The notes under the pieces were generated by a model. It was not told the origin of the DNA. It did no database searches and was given only the letters and a program-made list of their open reading frames with translations. Of a DNA stretch of 64,000 nucleotides, positions 18,683 to 28,338 are shown piece by piece (position 1 is the first letter of the stretch; the number at the start of each line of letters is the position of its first letter). Source of the DNA: Staphylococcus ratti (GTDB taxonomy: Bacteria > Bacillota > Bacilli > Staphylococcales > Staphylococcaceae); contig NZ_CP086654.1 of NCBI RefSeq assembly GCF_020883535.1, forward strand, positions 1,922,001 through 1,986,000. Reading direction: 5' to 3'. The translations under genes were made by a program, and so were the position numbers.

Positions 18683-20620
18683 TTAATTTCCTTTACCCTT
18701 AGGTCCAGCATCATAGTGGTAATCACTAGGATTTACTTTTTTGAAGTCTGGGTTTTTATAGAAACGCATTAAGTCTCCATTTAATATTTCATCATTAATT
18801 TCTAAATCATTTTCCACTTGATTTTTATTTTTTTGTAAATCAGATGGTGGTGTTGTCATCGGCTTATTGTCTTTATGACTGTAAGCTTTACCATTCACAT
18901 ATTTATATTTATCAGTAACAAAGTCACCGTTACGGAATGGAATCAACTGTTTGTGATCTTTAGATAACATATCTGTACCTAACATGATGTAATTTTTCGT
19001 ATCGATACCCATCAAGTGAAGTAATGTAGGCATAACGTCTACTTGACCTGCATAAGTTGGATCGACTTTAGGTTCTACACCCGGTGCTTTTATCCAGAAA
19101 CCTGTTTTATTTAAATCATTAAATTTAGCAGGTGTGATTGGCTCATCAAGCAGTTGAGACATTGCTTTGTTATGATTTTCTGAAATACCGTAATGGTCAC
19201 CGTATAAAATAATTACAGAATCGTCATAAAGACCACGTTTTTTCAAGTCATTAATAAACTCTTCTACGGCTTGATCTAAATAATGTGCCGTTTGAATATA
19301 GCCATCCACGGTAGGGTTGCCCGTATTACCTGGTGGAATTGACGCATCATCTTTATTTAATGTAAATGGATAGTGGTTCGTCAACGTAATTAAATGTGAA
19401 TAGAAAGGTTGTTTTTCTTTATCTAAATAATCCACTGATTCTTTGAAAAACTCTTTGTCTTTCAAACCTAGATTTTCAACATTTTCCGGTGACATATCGT
19501 AGTATGTTGCATCATAAAATTTATCAACGCCAAAGTGTCGATATACTTGGTCACGGTTCCAAAAAGTTTTATAGTCCCCGTGCATCACATTAGATGTGAA
19601 CTTTTGTTTTTGATGCAATATAGCAGGTAATGATTGGAACGTATTATCTCCTTTTAGTGAAAAGGCAGAACCTTGTGGTAAACCGTAAAGACTGTTATCC
19701 ATTGTAAATTCTGCGTCAGAAGTTTTACCTTGTCCTGTTTGGTGATAAAAGTTCGGATAATATCTAAAATCATTTTGACCTGACGATAATTTATTTAAGA
19801 ATGGCGTTACTTCATGACCATTCACTTTTTTATTAATCAAAAACGTTTGGAAACTTTCCAAATGAATTTTGATAATGTTTTTGCCTTTGGCTTTACCATA
19901 ATATTCCATATTGGGTGCTGTATGTTTTTGTTTCGTATAGTTTAAAACTTTCGTTAAATCATCTTCAGATGCTAACGCTTTTTGTTGATTATTTTGAATC
20001 GTTTTAACACCATCATAAACTGTAAAGTTATAAGGTCCTAAATATTTAACTAAATATTTGTGGTCAAATGTACGCGTCAGTAATTCAGGACGATCCGTTT
20101 CTGCGAAAGCTAAATTTAAAAAGAATAGTGCTACAGAAGCCGCCATCACGACAGGAATGAATTTCTTATGAAATACATTCAAGCTCAACCACTTTTGCTT
20201 GAAAATTAAAATAAACAAATAAGCAATAATATCTAAGAAGTAAACAAAATCATACCATTGGAATGACGCACCAACGGCACCACCCATTGAGTTCACATTA
20301 CTTACTTGGTTTAATGTACTAAACGTTAAAAAGTCAGAAAAGAATCTGAAATACACAACGTTGGCATACAGTAAAAATGTAAGTAGAAATCCACCGATTA
20401 GCATGAACCAGAATGCTTTGCGCCCTTTAAAAAACAGAAAGACACTTAAAATTAGTGCAAGCAAACTATAGGGATTCATTAATAAGATAAAATTTTGAAC
20501 CGGTCCTTTAACGCCAAGTGACAAGTCAACATAATAAGCAAAATACGTTTTTAGCGAAATTGTAAATACCATTAAAAGGAAAAACGTAAAAATCCCTATT
20601 TTCTTTCTATTATTTTCCAT
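18683..20620 (-). CDS. ltaS: Lipoteichoic acid synthase
   Basis: LtaS (645 aa) polymerises glycerol phosphate from phosphatidylglycerol onto the glycolipid anchor. Five N-terminal membrane helices (to about residue 185) are followed by an extracellular sulfatase-fold domain. The catalytic threonine lies in [11 protein letters not shown] near residue 300. A signal-peptidase site A-L-A (KALASEDD) sits near residue 217, as in S. aureus, where cleavage releases the enzyme domain. [12 protein letters not shown] and LYGDHYG carry further metal and substrate residues. It is transcribed alone behind a 514-base intergenic region. Confidence 0.96.
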   Translation of the reverse strand: MENNRKKIGIFTFFLLMVFTISLKTYFAYYVDLSLGVKGPVQNFILLMNPYSLLALILSVFLFFKGRKAFWFMLIGGFLLTFLLYANVVYFRFFSDFLTFSTLNQVSNVNSMGGAVGASFQWYDFVYFLDIIAYLFILIFKQKWLSLNVFHKKFIPVVMAASVALFFLNLAFAETDRPELLTRTFDHKYLVKYLGPYNFTVYDGVKTIQNNQQKALASEDDLTKVLNYTKQKHTAPNMEYYGKAKGKNIIKIHLESFQTFLINKKVNGHEVTPFLNKLSSGQNDFRYYPNFYHQTGQGKTSDAEFTMDNSLYGLPQGSAFSLKGDNTFQSLPAILHQKQKFTSNVMHGDYKTFWNRDQVYRHFGVDKFYDATYYDMSPENVENLGLKDKEFFKESVDYLDKEKQPFYSHLITLTNHYPFTLNKDDASIPPGNTGNPTVDGYIQTAHYLDQAVEEFINDLKKRGLYDDSVIILYGDHYGISENHNKAMSQLLDEPITPAKFNDLNKTGFWIKAPGVEPKVDPTYAGQVDVMPTLLHLMGIDTKNYIMLGTDMLSKDHKQLIPFRNGDFVTDKYKYVNGKAYSHKDNKPMTTPPSDLQKNKNQVENDLEINDEILNGDLMRFYKNPDFKKVNPSDYHYDAGPKGKGN

Positions 20621-21134
20621 TCGTGTTCCCCCATATTTCTATCTCATATGGTGCATTTTGCACAGTTTAAAAATCGCAAATCTTTAATATATATTCAACA
20701 ATTTAATATTCACATCATATTCATTAGTTCCACTTTATATTTGTAACATTATCGTAATATATGTAAGTTCATTATAACAATATATATGAATTAGTGTGAT
20801 TTTTCAAGTGAAAACGGGTTTATACTCTTGAAATTGAACGAATTCATTTTCGTTCAAAAAGAGGAATATACTACGTTTATATGTTATTAATATTTCCTTA
20901 ACATCTATTTGGAACAATACTTTTTCACTCGAATATCATTGATTATATAACATTCATTTTAAAATGTACTCGGACTACGGTTGTAGAGCAAGTCAATCAC
21001 TCGCACTCTTTTTATTCTCATAACATCTAAACGTTGCGCCTCACTTATTTACAACTAGGCATCAATATGTAAATCAACATACATAGATCATATGTCTCAC
21101 ACTGTCCCACTCCCAACATCAAATGTTATCTAAC
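20621..21134. other. Intergenic region upstream of ltaS
   Basis: These 514 bases hold no gene that I can support. They should contain the ltaS promoter. The clearest element is an inverted repeat, TTGAACGAA (20834-20842) with TTCGTTCAA (20849-20857), extended outward by CTCTT and AAGAG. A 14-base fragment ACTGTCCCACTCCC at 21101-21114 looks like the end of the dispersed palindromic repeat seen elsewhere. Confidence 0.5.
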
Positions 21135-22139
21135 TTACTTTAACATTTCACTTTGCATGCGGTATTCAATACCATGAAACAGTTGTTTCAACCATCGATG
21201 ATACTTAACGAGATTTTGTTCGGCTTGTAATACGTCAATGAATTGAAATTTAATTTTCGATCCTTGGCGCTTTTGTGCGATTTTTGTGAGATGATATGTT
21301 GCGATTGTTCCAATTTGAGGATAGCTACCAAGCGTGTAGTGATCGTTTAACAACACAACAGGTGAACCATCTTTTTTTACTTGAATTGTGCCGCGTTTAA
21401 CAGAACGGTGTGGCGGACACTCTTTATAATATGCTTTAATTGGATCTCCCTCTAGCACTACTCCCATACGATTGGCTTTGCTCGTCACTCGATATTCTCC
21501 GCTTGTAAATTGTTTTAATGTTTGCGCATCGAAATCTTCAGTCCCGTTATTTGGAATAACGTGAACGACATCCGATAGATAATTAAAAGAGAGCGCATAT
21601 CCATCGACACCCCAATCAGTATGCCGTGTAACTTCAAGGTTTTCAAACAGTTTATGATGGCGTTCATTATAATCACGCTTCATTTGGATTTCATCGCCAT
21701 CTTTTAACGTATGACCATGAAATCCACCTATTTGCGCAAGCACATCTGTTGAAGTCGATGCCAACCACTCGTCAACTTCATAACCTCCTGCAATAGCCAT
21801 GTAGACACGCGCACCACGTTTAACATAATCGAATGTTAAGACGTCTCCTTTATTCATGAGATATAATGTATTGATTTTTACGGGTCTCTCTTGTGTATAC
21901 GCTACCGCTTGAGCGCCAGATAACGCAATTAACGTCGGTTCCGTAAATCGAATTCGTGCCATTTGATTTGTCATTTCAAGTGTAGCTTCGTTTTTATCAT
22001 TGCCTACTAAACGATTAGCTATTTCATGCGCAAGCACATCTAAAGCACCGCTTCGTATAATACCTAAATGTTCATACCCTACACGTCCAAAATCTTGAAA
22101 ACTTGAAAATAAGCCACCCTCTTCAATGATGATTGTCAT
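21135..22139 (-). CDS. pxpC: 5-oxoprolinase subunit C (KipA/PxpC family)
   Basis: This 334-residue protein has the biotin-dependent carboxyltransferase-like fold of KipA/PxpC: FSSFQDFGRVGYEHLGI and SGALDVLAHEIANRLVGND at the N-terminus, and later the VLLNDHYTLGSYPQIGTIA loop. With PxpA and PxpB it forms an ATP-dependent 5-oxoprolinase that turns pyroglutamate into glutamate. In Bacillus the same pair was first described as modulating the KinA sporulation kinase. Its ATG overlaps the pxpB stop by four bases. No pxpA is in the window. Confidence 0.88.
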   Translation of the reverse strand: MTIIIEEGGLFSSFQDFGRVGYEHLGIIRSGALDVLAHEIANRLVGNDKNEATLEMTNQMARIRFTEPTLIALSGAQAVAYTQERPVKINTLYLMNKGDVLTFDYVKRGARVYMAIAGGYEVDEWLASTSTDVLAQIGGFHGHTLKDGDEIQMKRDYNERHHKLFENLEVTRHTDWGVDGYALSFNYLSDVVHVIPNNGTEDFDAQTLKQFTSGEYRVTSKANRMGVVLEGDPIKAYYKECPPHRSVKRGTIQVKKDGSPVVLLNDHYTLGSYPQIGTIATYHLTKIAQKRQGSKIKFQFIDVLQAEQNLVKYHRWLKQLFHGIEYRMQSEMLK

Positions 22140-22819
22140 AATGTCTCGCCTCTTTCTTCGGCATCGTAAAATTTAACATGATCGCCAATAGATATTAATA
22201 TCATATCTTCTCTATTTACATCAAAGAGCTTTACAGGCGTGTAGCCAATTACTAGCCAATCTTCATAAATATCTGTCGTTGTAATGCCGCATTTTTTGTT
22301 TTCTAAAACCACAGACCCTGCTGGGATAAACTGCTTTTCATCAGCAGTATGATTAACCGCTAGCGCTTCAGATAGACCTGAAAGATAAGGAAATCCTGGA
22401 GAAAAGCCCATCATTGACACAAAATACTCAGGCGCTGTATGGTGCTGAATGTATGTTTTACGATCCATTTGAAGCTCGTCTAAAATAGCATCAAAATGCG
22501 GACCATAGTCTCCACCATAATAAACGGGCACTTTAATACATTGACGTTTTTCTTCCCACGTTTCATGACTTAAATCTATTTTTTCAATTAATGATTTCAT
22601 ATATTGAAATGGCGACGAAATATTTAAATGCTTCATCATTTGACGCGCATCATACGAAATTAACATATCTGTTTCTGTTGGAACAATTTCTGTAATAAAT
22701 GGATACTTTTGTTCGATTAAATAGTGACGTAATAGCAATAATCGTTCTGTTGCTTCGGGTGTAAGGGCACCTTTTAAAGAAACGACAATCGCTTGGTCGC
22801 CTTGGCTATAAACCTTCAT
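22136..22819 (-). CDS. pxpB: 5-oxoprolinase subunit B (KipI/PxpB family)
   Basis: This 227-residue protein carries the KipI/PxpB signatures: a GDQAIVVSL start, YYGGDYGPHFDAI in the middle, and the FSPGFPYLSGL and IPAGSVVLENKKCGI segments of the cyclophilin-like C-terminal half. It works with PxpC in pyroglutamate hydrolysis. The start MKVYSQGDQ (22819) is chosen because GGGGAG lies 6 bases before it. It follows the small membrane protein gene by 17 bases and overlaps pxpC, inside what looks like a six-gene unit starting with pabA. Confidence 0.88.
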   Translation of the reverse strand: MKVYSQGDQAIVVSLKGALTPEATERLLLLRHYLIEQKYPFITEIVPTETDMLISYDARQMMKHLNISSPFQYMKSLIEKIDLSHETWEEKRQCIKVPVYYGGDYGPHFDAILDELQMDRKTYIQHHTAPEYFVSMMGFSPGFPYLSGLSEALAVNHTADEKQFIPAGSVVLENKKCGITTTDIYEDWLVIGYTPVKLFDVNREDMILISIGDHVKFYDAEERGETL

Positions 22820-22836
22820 GATTTTCTCCCCAATCA

Positions 22837-23049
22837 TTATTTATAAAATAACTTTAAAATAAATGTTAGCCACTGTAAAATAGCTTTCACAAAATGATAT
22901 ATCAAAATACCTTGAATGAACAAAACGACACCAAAACATACATATGCAACAGCTACTTTGTTGCGTTTTAATAGACGTTGATTGATCCATTGCCCTAACC
23001 ACAACACAATGATAATACACAATAAGTATAAAAGTATCATGTGGCTCAT
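22837..23049 (-). CDS. Small membrane protein of unknown function
   Basis: This 70-residue protein has two clear hydrophobic segments (about residues 4-20 and 33-57) separated by the basic loop NQRLLKRNK. I do not recognise a family. It sits between pabC (3-base gap) and pxpB (17-base gap) in the same direction, so it is almost certainly translated as part of that operon. An internal ATG at codon 4 is an alternative start. Confidence 0.7.
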   Translation of the reverse strand: MSHMILLYLLCIIIVLWLGQWINQRLLKRNKVAVAYVCFGVVLFIQGILIYHFVKAILQWLTFILKLFYK

Positions 23050-23052
23050 CCT

Positions 23053-23664
23053 TTACAATTCAATGAGTTTAACAGGTACCCAACCTCTTAAACTGTTTAT
23101 CATCCATAGTTTACCACCTTGATTTAGAAATTGCTTTAAGGAACTTAATGTCAGTATACCTACTTCTATTTTTTGATTATCCAACAAATCTTGACGCATA
23201 CAGCCACGTAAAAAATCATCTTCATACTTAGGCGTGATATATTGACCTTCGAATTCAACGACTACATTCCCAATGTCAAACTCTAAAATTTTCTCGTTAA
23301 CATCATAAAGTAAAACTAATTGTGTAATGTGGGAATGATTTAAATAATCGCGTTCCGTTGTTTTATATATACGTTGCCAAATAGGCGTTGACGAATCCAA
23401 CTTTTTTAAACTTGCTGACATCATTTGCGTTTTAGGTAATGGGGCATCGACATATTGCAACGTCCCGTCCTTACTTAGTAGGACTTTAATACGATGTGTC
23501 CCTTGGGTTAAAGTACTTTGAATGTTTTGAATACAATGTTTCCATGCCATATCATCAAACTTAAATCCTAATGCTTCGCTCGCTTGTTTTAAACGCTTGT
23601 AGTGATATGATTCTCGACTAATTTGACCTTCTTCTAATCGCATTGTTTCAAAAAGTTCCATCAT
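23053..23664 (-). CDS. pabC: Aminodeoxychorismate lyase, class IV aminotransferase fold
   Basis: PabC (203 aa) releases pyruvate from aminodeoxychorismate to give para-aminobenzoate for folate. The class IV PLP fold shows as LFETMRLEEGQISRESYHYKRL at the N-terminus and YKTTERDYLNHS with the presumed cofactor lysine. It is shorter than most class IV enzymes (about 270-290 aa), as is common for lyases fused to or following pabB. Placement right after pabA and pabB supports the call over branched-chain or D-amino acid aminotransferase. Confidence 0.85.
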   Translation of the reverse strand: MMELFETMRLEEGQISRESYHYKRLKQASEALGFKFDDMAWKHCIQNIQSTLTQGTHRIKVLLSKDGTLQYVDAPLPKTQMMSASLKKLDSSTPIWQRIYKTTERDYLNHSHITQLVLLYDVNEKILEFDIGNVVVEFEGQYITPKYEDDFLRGCMRQDLLDNQKIEVGILTLSSLKQFLNQGGKLWMINSLRGWVPVKLIEL

Positions 23665-23665
23665 T

Positions 23666-24811
23666 TTATCCCTCTAAAATTTTAGTTTTATCTTGAAATT
23701 CTATATATTCTTTATCTGCTTCGGAATCTATCGTAATACCTGCGCCCACACCATAAATCGCTTTATTATTAATATATTGCACGGTGCGTATCGGCACATT
23801 AAACATTGCACGTCCATCTGGCAAACAGAGTCCTAGCGCCCCGCAATAAATATGTCTTGGCGCATGTTCAAGCTCATCAATAATACGCATCGTATTCACT
23901 TTTGGTGCACCAGTAATCGAACCACACGGAAACAATGCACGCATCATATCATTTAACGTTACCCCCGTTCCAACTTCACCTGTCACCATAGACGTCATTT
24001 GAAAAACGGTCGGATAACTTTCAACATCAAACAGTCGGGGCGTCTGTATTGTGCCCGGTGTTGCAATACGTGTAATATCATTGCGTAATAAATCGACAAT
24101 TATCACATTTTCAGCGCGATCTTTTTCAGAAGCTTGTAATGCTTGTTTATTATTTTCATCTGTAGCTAGATTCATGCCTCTTGGCATCGTCCCTTTCATC
24201 GGTTTACTTACAACCGTACGCTTTTGATCGTGAAATGGGCCTACTTGAAAAAATAACTCAGGTGAAATGGACGCAATTTGCAACTCCTCTGTATCCATCA
24301 TAACGGTATAATGTCCGTTCGTTTGCTTTGTGAGTTGTTCGTACAATGATTGAATATCTGTTGAAACCGGTGCTTCAAGGCGTGTCGTATAGTTAACTTG
24401 ATACGTCTCACCTTCAAGAATTTCATTTTGTATTTGTCGAATCTGTTGTTGAATTTGCTGTTTGGATTCTGTGAATTTAAAGTTTAACGGTGTGTGCGTA
24501 ACATCTTTTTGAGTAACATGTTGCTCTTCTTCAGGACGCTCAAAAACATAACATGCTGCATAAATACCATTGTCAGGCTCTTTCACATGAAAGCTTTGAT
24601 GATAGTATTTCGCTGCTTCATATGGTAAATAAACGGCAACATAATATCCTTGTTTTTGATATTTTTCAGCTTTTGTCAATACATTACCAACTTCTTCACA
24701 AGTCGTCGCGATATATTGTGCGATAGGATTTTGAAAAGTAAATTTTAATCTTTCGGTTTGATATGTATCTAAATAATATTGAAAATCAAATGCGACAACC
24801 ACGAACGTCAC
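23666..24811 (-). CDS. pabB: Aminodeoxychorismate synthase component I
   Basis: PabB (381 aa) converts chorismate with ammonia from PabA into 4-amino-4-deoxychorismate. The chorismate-binding core is clear: SPELFFQV, KPMKGTMPRG, AENVIIVDLLRND, FPCGSITGAPK and the C-terminal GVGAGITIDS. It is shorter than TrpE (about 500 aa), and its partners are folate genes, so anthranilate synthase is unlikely. The start is GTG at 24811. A second GTG three codons on is better spaced from AAGGTGA and may be the true start. The gene overlaps the 3' end of pabA. Confidence 0.9.
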   Translation of the reverse strand: MTFVVVAFDFQYYLDTYQTERLKFTFQNPIAQYIATTCEEVGNVLTKAEKYQKQGYYVAVYLPYEAAKYYHQSFHVKEPDNGIYAACYVFERPEEEQHVTQKDVTHTPLNFKFTESKQQIQQQIRQIQNEILEGETYQVNYTTRLEAPVSTDIQSLYEQLTKQTNGHYTVMMDTEELQIASISPELFFQVGPFHDQKRTVVSKPMKGTMPRGMNLATDENNKQALQASEKDRAENVIIVDLLRNDITRIATPGTIQTPRLFDVESYPTVFQMTSMVTGEVGTGVTLNDMMRALFPCGSITGAPKVNTMRIIDELEHAPRHIYCGALGLCLPDGRAMFNVPIRTVQYINNKAIYGVGAGITIDSEADKEYIEFQDKTKILEG

Positions 24812-25379
24812 TCACCTTACTTAAGAAATTTTTGATTTGTGCTAAACCATACTCAGATAGGATGGATTCAGGATGATATTGTACGCCATAGATCGGAAGC
24901 GCCGTATGTTTCACGCCCATAATAATCTCTTCCTCATTTTGTGCCGTTACTACTAATGGTAAGGCGACGGTTTTAGCATCCACCATTAAGGAATGATAAC
25001 GCATGACTTTAAAAGTAGAAGGCAGTCCTTCATATAAATCTAATCCATTATGGTTCAGTGTTGTCGTATGACCATGCACTGGCCACGGCGCTTTAATAAT
25101 CTCTCCCCCATAATACGCATTGATAAGTTGGAAGCCTAAACAGACACCTAGTATGGGACACATTGTTTCAAAACGGCGCAATACTTCAAATAATATTGGA
25201 TAATCCTTTGGTGTTCCAGGTCCTGGAGAAATCACTATAGCACGAGGATTCATCTGTTCTAGTTCAGAAATTGCTACATCGTTAATATCTATTACTTCTA
25301 TATGTTGTTCTGTTGCCTGATGCAACAAATCTACAACGTTATATGTAAACGAATCTTTATTATCTATCATTATTATCAT
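24786..25379 (-). CDS. pabA: Aminodeoxychorismate synthase glutamine amidotransferase subunit
   Basis: PabA (197 aa) hydrolyses glutamine and feeds ammonia to PabB. It is a class I amidotransferase: IDNKDSFTYNVVDLL at the N-terminus, SPGPGTP, the nucleophile cysteine in ILGVCLGFQLI, and the His-Glu of YGVQYHPESIL. The start MIIMIDNKDSF (25379) is preferred because GAGGCG precedes it by about 9 bases. ATGs at 25394 and 25370 are alternatives. It heads the pab operon and is divergent from the preQ1-controlled queCDE unit. Confidence 0.92.
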   Translation of the reverse strand: MIIMIDNKDSFTYNVVDLLHQATEQHIEVIDINDVAISELEQMNPRAIVISPGPGTPKDYPILFEVLRRFETMCPILGVCLGFQLINAYYGGEIIKAPWPVHGHTTTLNHNGLDLYEGLPSTFKVMRYHSLMVDAKTVALPLVVTAQNEEEIIMGVKHTALPIYGVQYHPESILSEYGLAQIKNFLSKVSDVRGCRI

Positions 25380-25464
25380 CTTAATTCGCCTCATTCATTT
25401 AATAATAAATCTATTATCACAGATGTAGATAGGATTGACAAAGAGATAATCCCATTTTTACATC

Positions 25465-25493
25465 TTGATTTCTTACTTCAAATGTATTAAAGT
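25465..25493 (+). promoter_or_regulatory. Candidate promoter of queCDE
   Basis: TTGATT (25465-25470) and TAAAGT (25488-25493) are 17 bases apart. Transcription would start about 13 bases before the preQ1 aptamer. Both hexamers match consensus at only four of six positions. A perfect TTGACA at 25435 has no well-placed -10. Confidence 0.4.
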
Positions 25494-25512
25494 ATGGAAC
25501 GTAACTAAAGAC

Positions 25513-25628
25513 AGAGGTTCCTAGCACTTAACCCTCTATAAAAAACTAGACACCTATAGTGATGATGTATGGTTTGTCACGTCAATTGGTCTAGTCCTGT
25601 CTGTCTTAAGTGAAGACAGGCTTTTTTT
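25513..25628 (+). promoter_or_regulatory. PreQ1-I riboswitch with terminator
   Basis: The aptamer at 25513-25548 matches the class I preQ1 consensus: AGAGGTTCCTAGC, then the complementary ACCCTCT and the A-rich tail ATAAAAAACTA that forms the H-type pseudoknot. About 48 bases later, arms CCTGTCT and AGACAGG (25596-25620) followed by CTTTTTTT form an intrinsic terminator. When preQ1 is plentiful the upstream queCDE genes should be switched off. The remaining bases to queC (25629-25836) hold nothing I recognise. Confidence 0.95.
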
Positions 25629-25836
25629 ATGGACATAGGGCTGAACACATCCCCTTATCTACTGTGTTGATCTTAAGAGATGCGATGATGTTTAAATTAA
25701 AAATGGTTATGCTAATCAGTTTTAATTTAGACGACCTTGCGTCATCGGATAACGAAATCCAATGATTTCAATCGTCTATTCAACTCATTAAGAATAATTG
25801 ATTAGGAGCTTCTATTATAAAAAGGAGCGGTTTTTT

Positions 25837-26508
25837 ATGTCAGACGTGCTTCAAAACGAAAAAGCACTTGTCGTTTTCAGTGGAGGTCAAGATAGTACGA
25901 CTTGCCTCTTTTATGCTAAAGCACATTTTAAGGAAGTTGAACTTGTGACATTTGAATATGGACAACGTCACGCACAAGAAATTGAAGTTGCTAAGCACAT
26001 CGCACAAGAACAAGGCCTCAAACATCACGTATTAGATATGTCTCTATTAAGTCAGCTCTCACCAAACGCCCTCACATCACATGATATGCCTATCGATGCT
26101 TCAGATGATATCCCTAATACATTTGTCCCTGCACGCAACTTATTATTTTTATCTTTCGCCGGTGCACTTGCATATCAAATCAATGCGAAACATATCATTA
26201 CTGGCGTTTGTGAAACCGATTTTTCTGGCTATCCAGATTGCAGAGATGCTTTTATCAAATCAATGAACGTCACAATGAGCCTCGCTATGGATCGAGATTT
26301 TGTAATTCATACACCGCTCATGTGGCTCAATAAAAAAGAAACTTGGGCACTTAGTGATTCGCTTGGCGCTTTAGAATATGTCCGAACAAAAACATTAACA
26401 TGTTATAACGGGGTTGTGGCAGAAGGTTGTGGTGAATGCCCCGCTTGCCATCTTAGACAACAAGGTTTAAACGCTTATTTAAATGAGAAAGGAGCTATGA
26501 AGTCATGA
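25837..26508 (+). CDS. queC: 7-cyano-7-deazaguanine synthase
   Basis: QueC (223 aa) turns carboxy-deazaguanine into preQ0 using ATP and ammonia. The ATP pyrophosphatase loop is [11 protein letters not shown] at about residues 13-23. Near the C-terminus four cysteines ([16 protein letters not shown]) bind zinc. The start MSDVLQNEK is selected because AAGGAGCGG lies 8 bases upstream. The frame is open 13 codons further back but without a ribosome binding site. It is the first gene after the preQ1 riboswitch and overlaps queD by four bases. Confidence 0.95.
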   Translation: MSDVLQNEKALVVFSGGQDSTTCLFYAKAHFKEVELVTFEYGQRHAQEIEVAKHIAQEQGLKHHVLDMSLLSQLSPNALTSHDMPIDASDDIPNTFVPARNLLFLSFAGALAYQINAKHIITGVCETDFSGYPDCRDAFIKSMNVTMSLAMDRDFVIHTPLMWLNKKETWALSDSLGALEYVRTKTLTCYNGVVAEGCGECPACHLRQQGLNAYLNEKGAMKS

Positions 26509-26936
26509 TGCATCAAATGTATCCTCAGGTTGCACATAACTACACATATGAGCTTAATAAAGATTTTAACTTTTCAGCTGCTCATGCCATTCCAGATGCA
26601 CGCGCAGGAAAATGTCAACGTATCCATGGTCATACGTATTTTGTAAACCTCACGATTGCTGGTGATATTTTAGACGATTTAGGATTTCTCGTTAACTTTA
26701 GCACACTTAAACAATTAGTCCACGATCAATTTGATCATTATTTATTAAATGACTTAACACATTTCAAAGGCAAGTCTCCTTCAACTGAAGTTGTCGCACA
26801 CACAATATATGAAATGATTGAAGCACATTTAGCAACATTACCTCATGCTCCAGTATGTGTTCAAGTCTTTTTAAGAGAAACACCATCAAGTTATGTCGTA
26901 TACCGCCCTCGTAAAAAGGAGCAATCTCATGGTTAA
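26505..26936 (+). CDS. queD: 6-carboxy-5,6,7,8-tetrahydropterin synthase
   Basis: QueD (143 aa) converts dihydroneopterin triphosphate to carboxytetrahydropterin, the first committed step to preQ0. It shows [25 protein letters not shown] with zinc-binding histidines and the catalytic cysteine, and the closing residues [29 protein letters not shown] precedes the overlapping ATGATG; the second ATG one codon on is equally possible. It sits between queC and queE with four- and eight-base overlaps. Confidence 0.94.
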   Translation: MMHQMYPQVAHNYTYELNKDFNFSAAHAIPDARAGKCQRIHGHTYFVNLTIAGDILDDLGFLVNFSTLKQLVHDQFDHYLLNDLTHFKGKSPSTEVVAHTIYEMIEAHLATLPHAPVCVQVFLRETPSSYVVYRPRKKEQSHG

Positions 26937-27642
26937 AATTCCTGTATTAGAGATTTTTGGCCCTACGATACAAGGCGAAGGCCGAGTTATTGGCCGTAAA
27001 ACCATGTTCGTACGTACAGCAGGATGTGATTTTCGTTGTAGTTGGTGCGATTCCAAATTCACTTGGGACGGTAGCGCTAAAGATGACATTCGACTGATGA
27101 CGCCAGAAGCGATTTATGATGAACTTAAAGCTATAGGCGGCGATCAGTTTAATCATGTCACGATTTCAGGAGGAAACCCTGCCTTAATTAAGGGAATTCA
27201 AGCGCTCATTGATTTGTTTAAAACCTACAATATTCAAACAGCACTTGAAACCCAAGGCAGCAAATTCCAACCTTGGATGCGCCAAATTGATGATTTAACA
27301 TTATCTCCTAAACCCCCAAGTTCGGGCATGCAGCAAAACTTAGAAATTTTGGATACTGTTATTGATCAATGTGTCTCAACAACATTGAATCTTAAAGTTG
27401 TGATTTTTAATGATGACGACTACCACTTTGCTCAGACGATTCATCATCGCTATCCGCACCTTCCATTTTATTTACAAGTAGGTAACCCTTATTTAGAAGA
27501 CGATGTGGTTCATCATACAGACAAATTGTTAGTGCGCTATGAACAACTCATCGATCGTGTAATGTCAGATGCTACAATGAATAACGTCTTCGTCCTTCCT
27601 CAACTTCATACGTTATTATGGAGCAATAAAAAAGGTGTTTAA
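26929..27642 (+). CDS. queE: 7-carboxy-7-deazaguanine synthase (radical SAM)
   Basis: QueE (237 aa) rearranges carboxytetrahydropterin to 7-carboxy-7-deazaguanine using SAM and a 4Fe-4S cluster. FGPTIQGEGRVIGRKTMFVR is the family N-terminus, and the cluster motif is CDFRCSWCD (CxxxCxxC, about residues 30-37). HVTISGGNPAL follows. The start [11 protein letters not shown] is supported by AAGGAGC 8 bases upstream. The frame is open 12 codons earlier within queD. It is the last gene of the riboswitch-controlled unit. Confidence 0.95.
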   Translation: MVKIPVLEIFGPTIQGEGRVIGRKTMFVRTAGCDFRCSWCDSKFTWDGSAKDDIRLMTPEAIYDELKAIGGDQFNHVTISGGNPALIKGIQALIDLFKTYNIQTALETQGSKFQPWMRQIDDLTLSPKPPSSGMQQNLEILDTVIDQCVSTTLNLKVVIFNDDDYHFAQTIHHRYPHLPFYLQVGNPYLEDDVVHHTDKLLVRYEQLIDRVMSDATMNNVFVLPQLHTLLWSNKKGV

Positions 27643-27701
27643 TTTATAAATAAACAAATTAATAGAAAAGGGCCGTTTCACATGCTATCTTGACATCTTA
27701 T

Positions 27702-27710
27702 TGTTATAAT
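27702..27710 (+). promoter_or_regulatory. Extended -10 promoter
   Basis: TGTTATAAT is an extended -10 (TGn plus a perfect TATAAT) 33 bases before the next gene. The nearby TTGACA (27690-27695) is too close to act as its -35. Confidence 0.5.
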
Positions 27711-27742
27711 GAAAAAACGAACTAAAAAGATAGGAGAGTACA

Positions 27743-28330
27743 ATGGTCCTTTTTGTTTTATTGAATATTGTAATCGTCTTAATGATATTAGCGTTCGATT
27801 TACATAAAAACCAGTATCAATCTTTTAGATTTAGCAGTGTATTATTAGCGATTGCAATCAATAGTTTCCTCAACCAAATCATATTGAATAAAGTTACTTT
27901 TATTTCTTTGGCGGCAATGTTGATGTATATTGTATGGACCATTTTACATTTTTACTTAGACCGTCACGACTTACCATTTAGAGTACGACAACAAAAATTT
28001 TTAATGGCTTTGTTTGCAACCATGGTCAGTGTTGCTTTAGTGATTACATATCAAACAGGTGATCAATCCTATTATATGTCCGTCCCTTTCGCTGCACCTA
28101 CTATTTTTATTTTGGGTGGCATTTTATTTTTTTCTAGTACGTTTCAGTCACCACGCTACCAAGCTTTTTACCAAAAAATTAAAGTCCGGAATCCACGATG
28201 GACAGGCACACTATTTATCATACTTGGCATCGTTACACTTTCAGCTTTAACACCTTTATGGTATGTCGTGCTACTTATCCATTTCGGGTTCTTCTTAATT
28301 ATCAACTTAGAAAAGTTATACAAAATTTAA
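27743..28330 (+). CDS. Membrane protein of unknown function
   Basis: This 195-residue protein has about six hydrophobic segments, starting with VLFVLLNIVIVLMILAF and ending with WYVVLLIHFGFFLIINL. A charged loop FYLDRHDLPFRVRQQKFL lies after the third segment and FYQKIKVRNPRW after the fifth. I recognise no family or catalytic motif. It has its own extended -10 promoter. In S. aureus the sae locus lies in this interval, but nothing in this sequence resembles SaeP, SaeQ, SaeR or SaeS. Confidence 0.75.
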   Translation: MVLFVLLNIVIVLMILAFDLHKNQYQSFRFSSVLLAIAINSFLNQIILNKVTFISLAAMLMYIVWTILHFYLDRHDLPFRVRQQKFLMALFATMVSVALVITYQTGDQSYYMSVPFAAPTIFILGGILFFSSTFQSPRYQAFYQKIKVRNPRWTGTLFIILGIVTLSALTPLWYVVLLIHFGFFLIINLEKLYKI

Positions 28331-28338
28331 CATTTGAT

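Noticed and set aside
21101-21114. ACTGTCCCACTCCC as a seventh copy of the dispersed repeat
   Set aside because: Only one arm is present and no hairpin forms; at most a remnant.
25746-25778. GATAACGAAATCCAATGATTTC as another dispersed repeat copy
   Set aside because: Similar in composition but it lacks the GGGACA ends and the long stem.
27690-27695. TTGACA as the -35 of the promoter at 27705
   Set aside because: Only 9 bases separate it from TATAAT, too few for SigA; the extended -10 is the better explanation.
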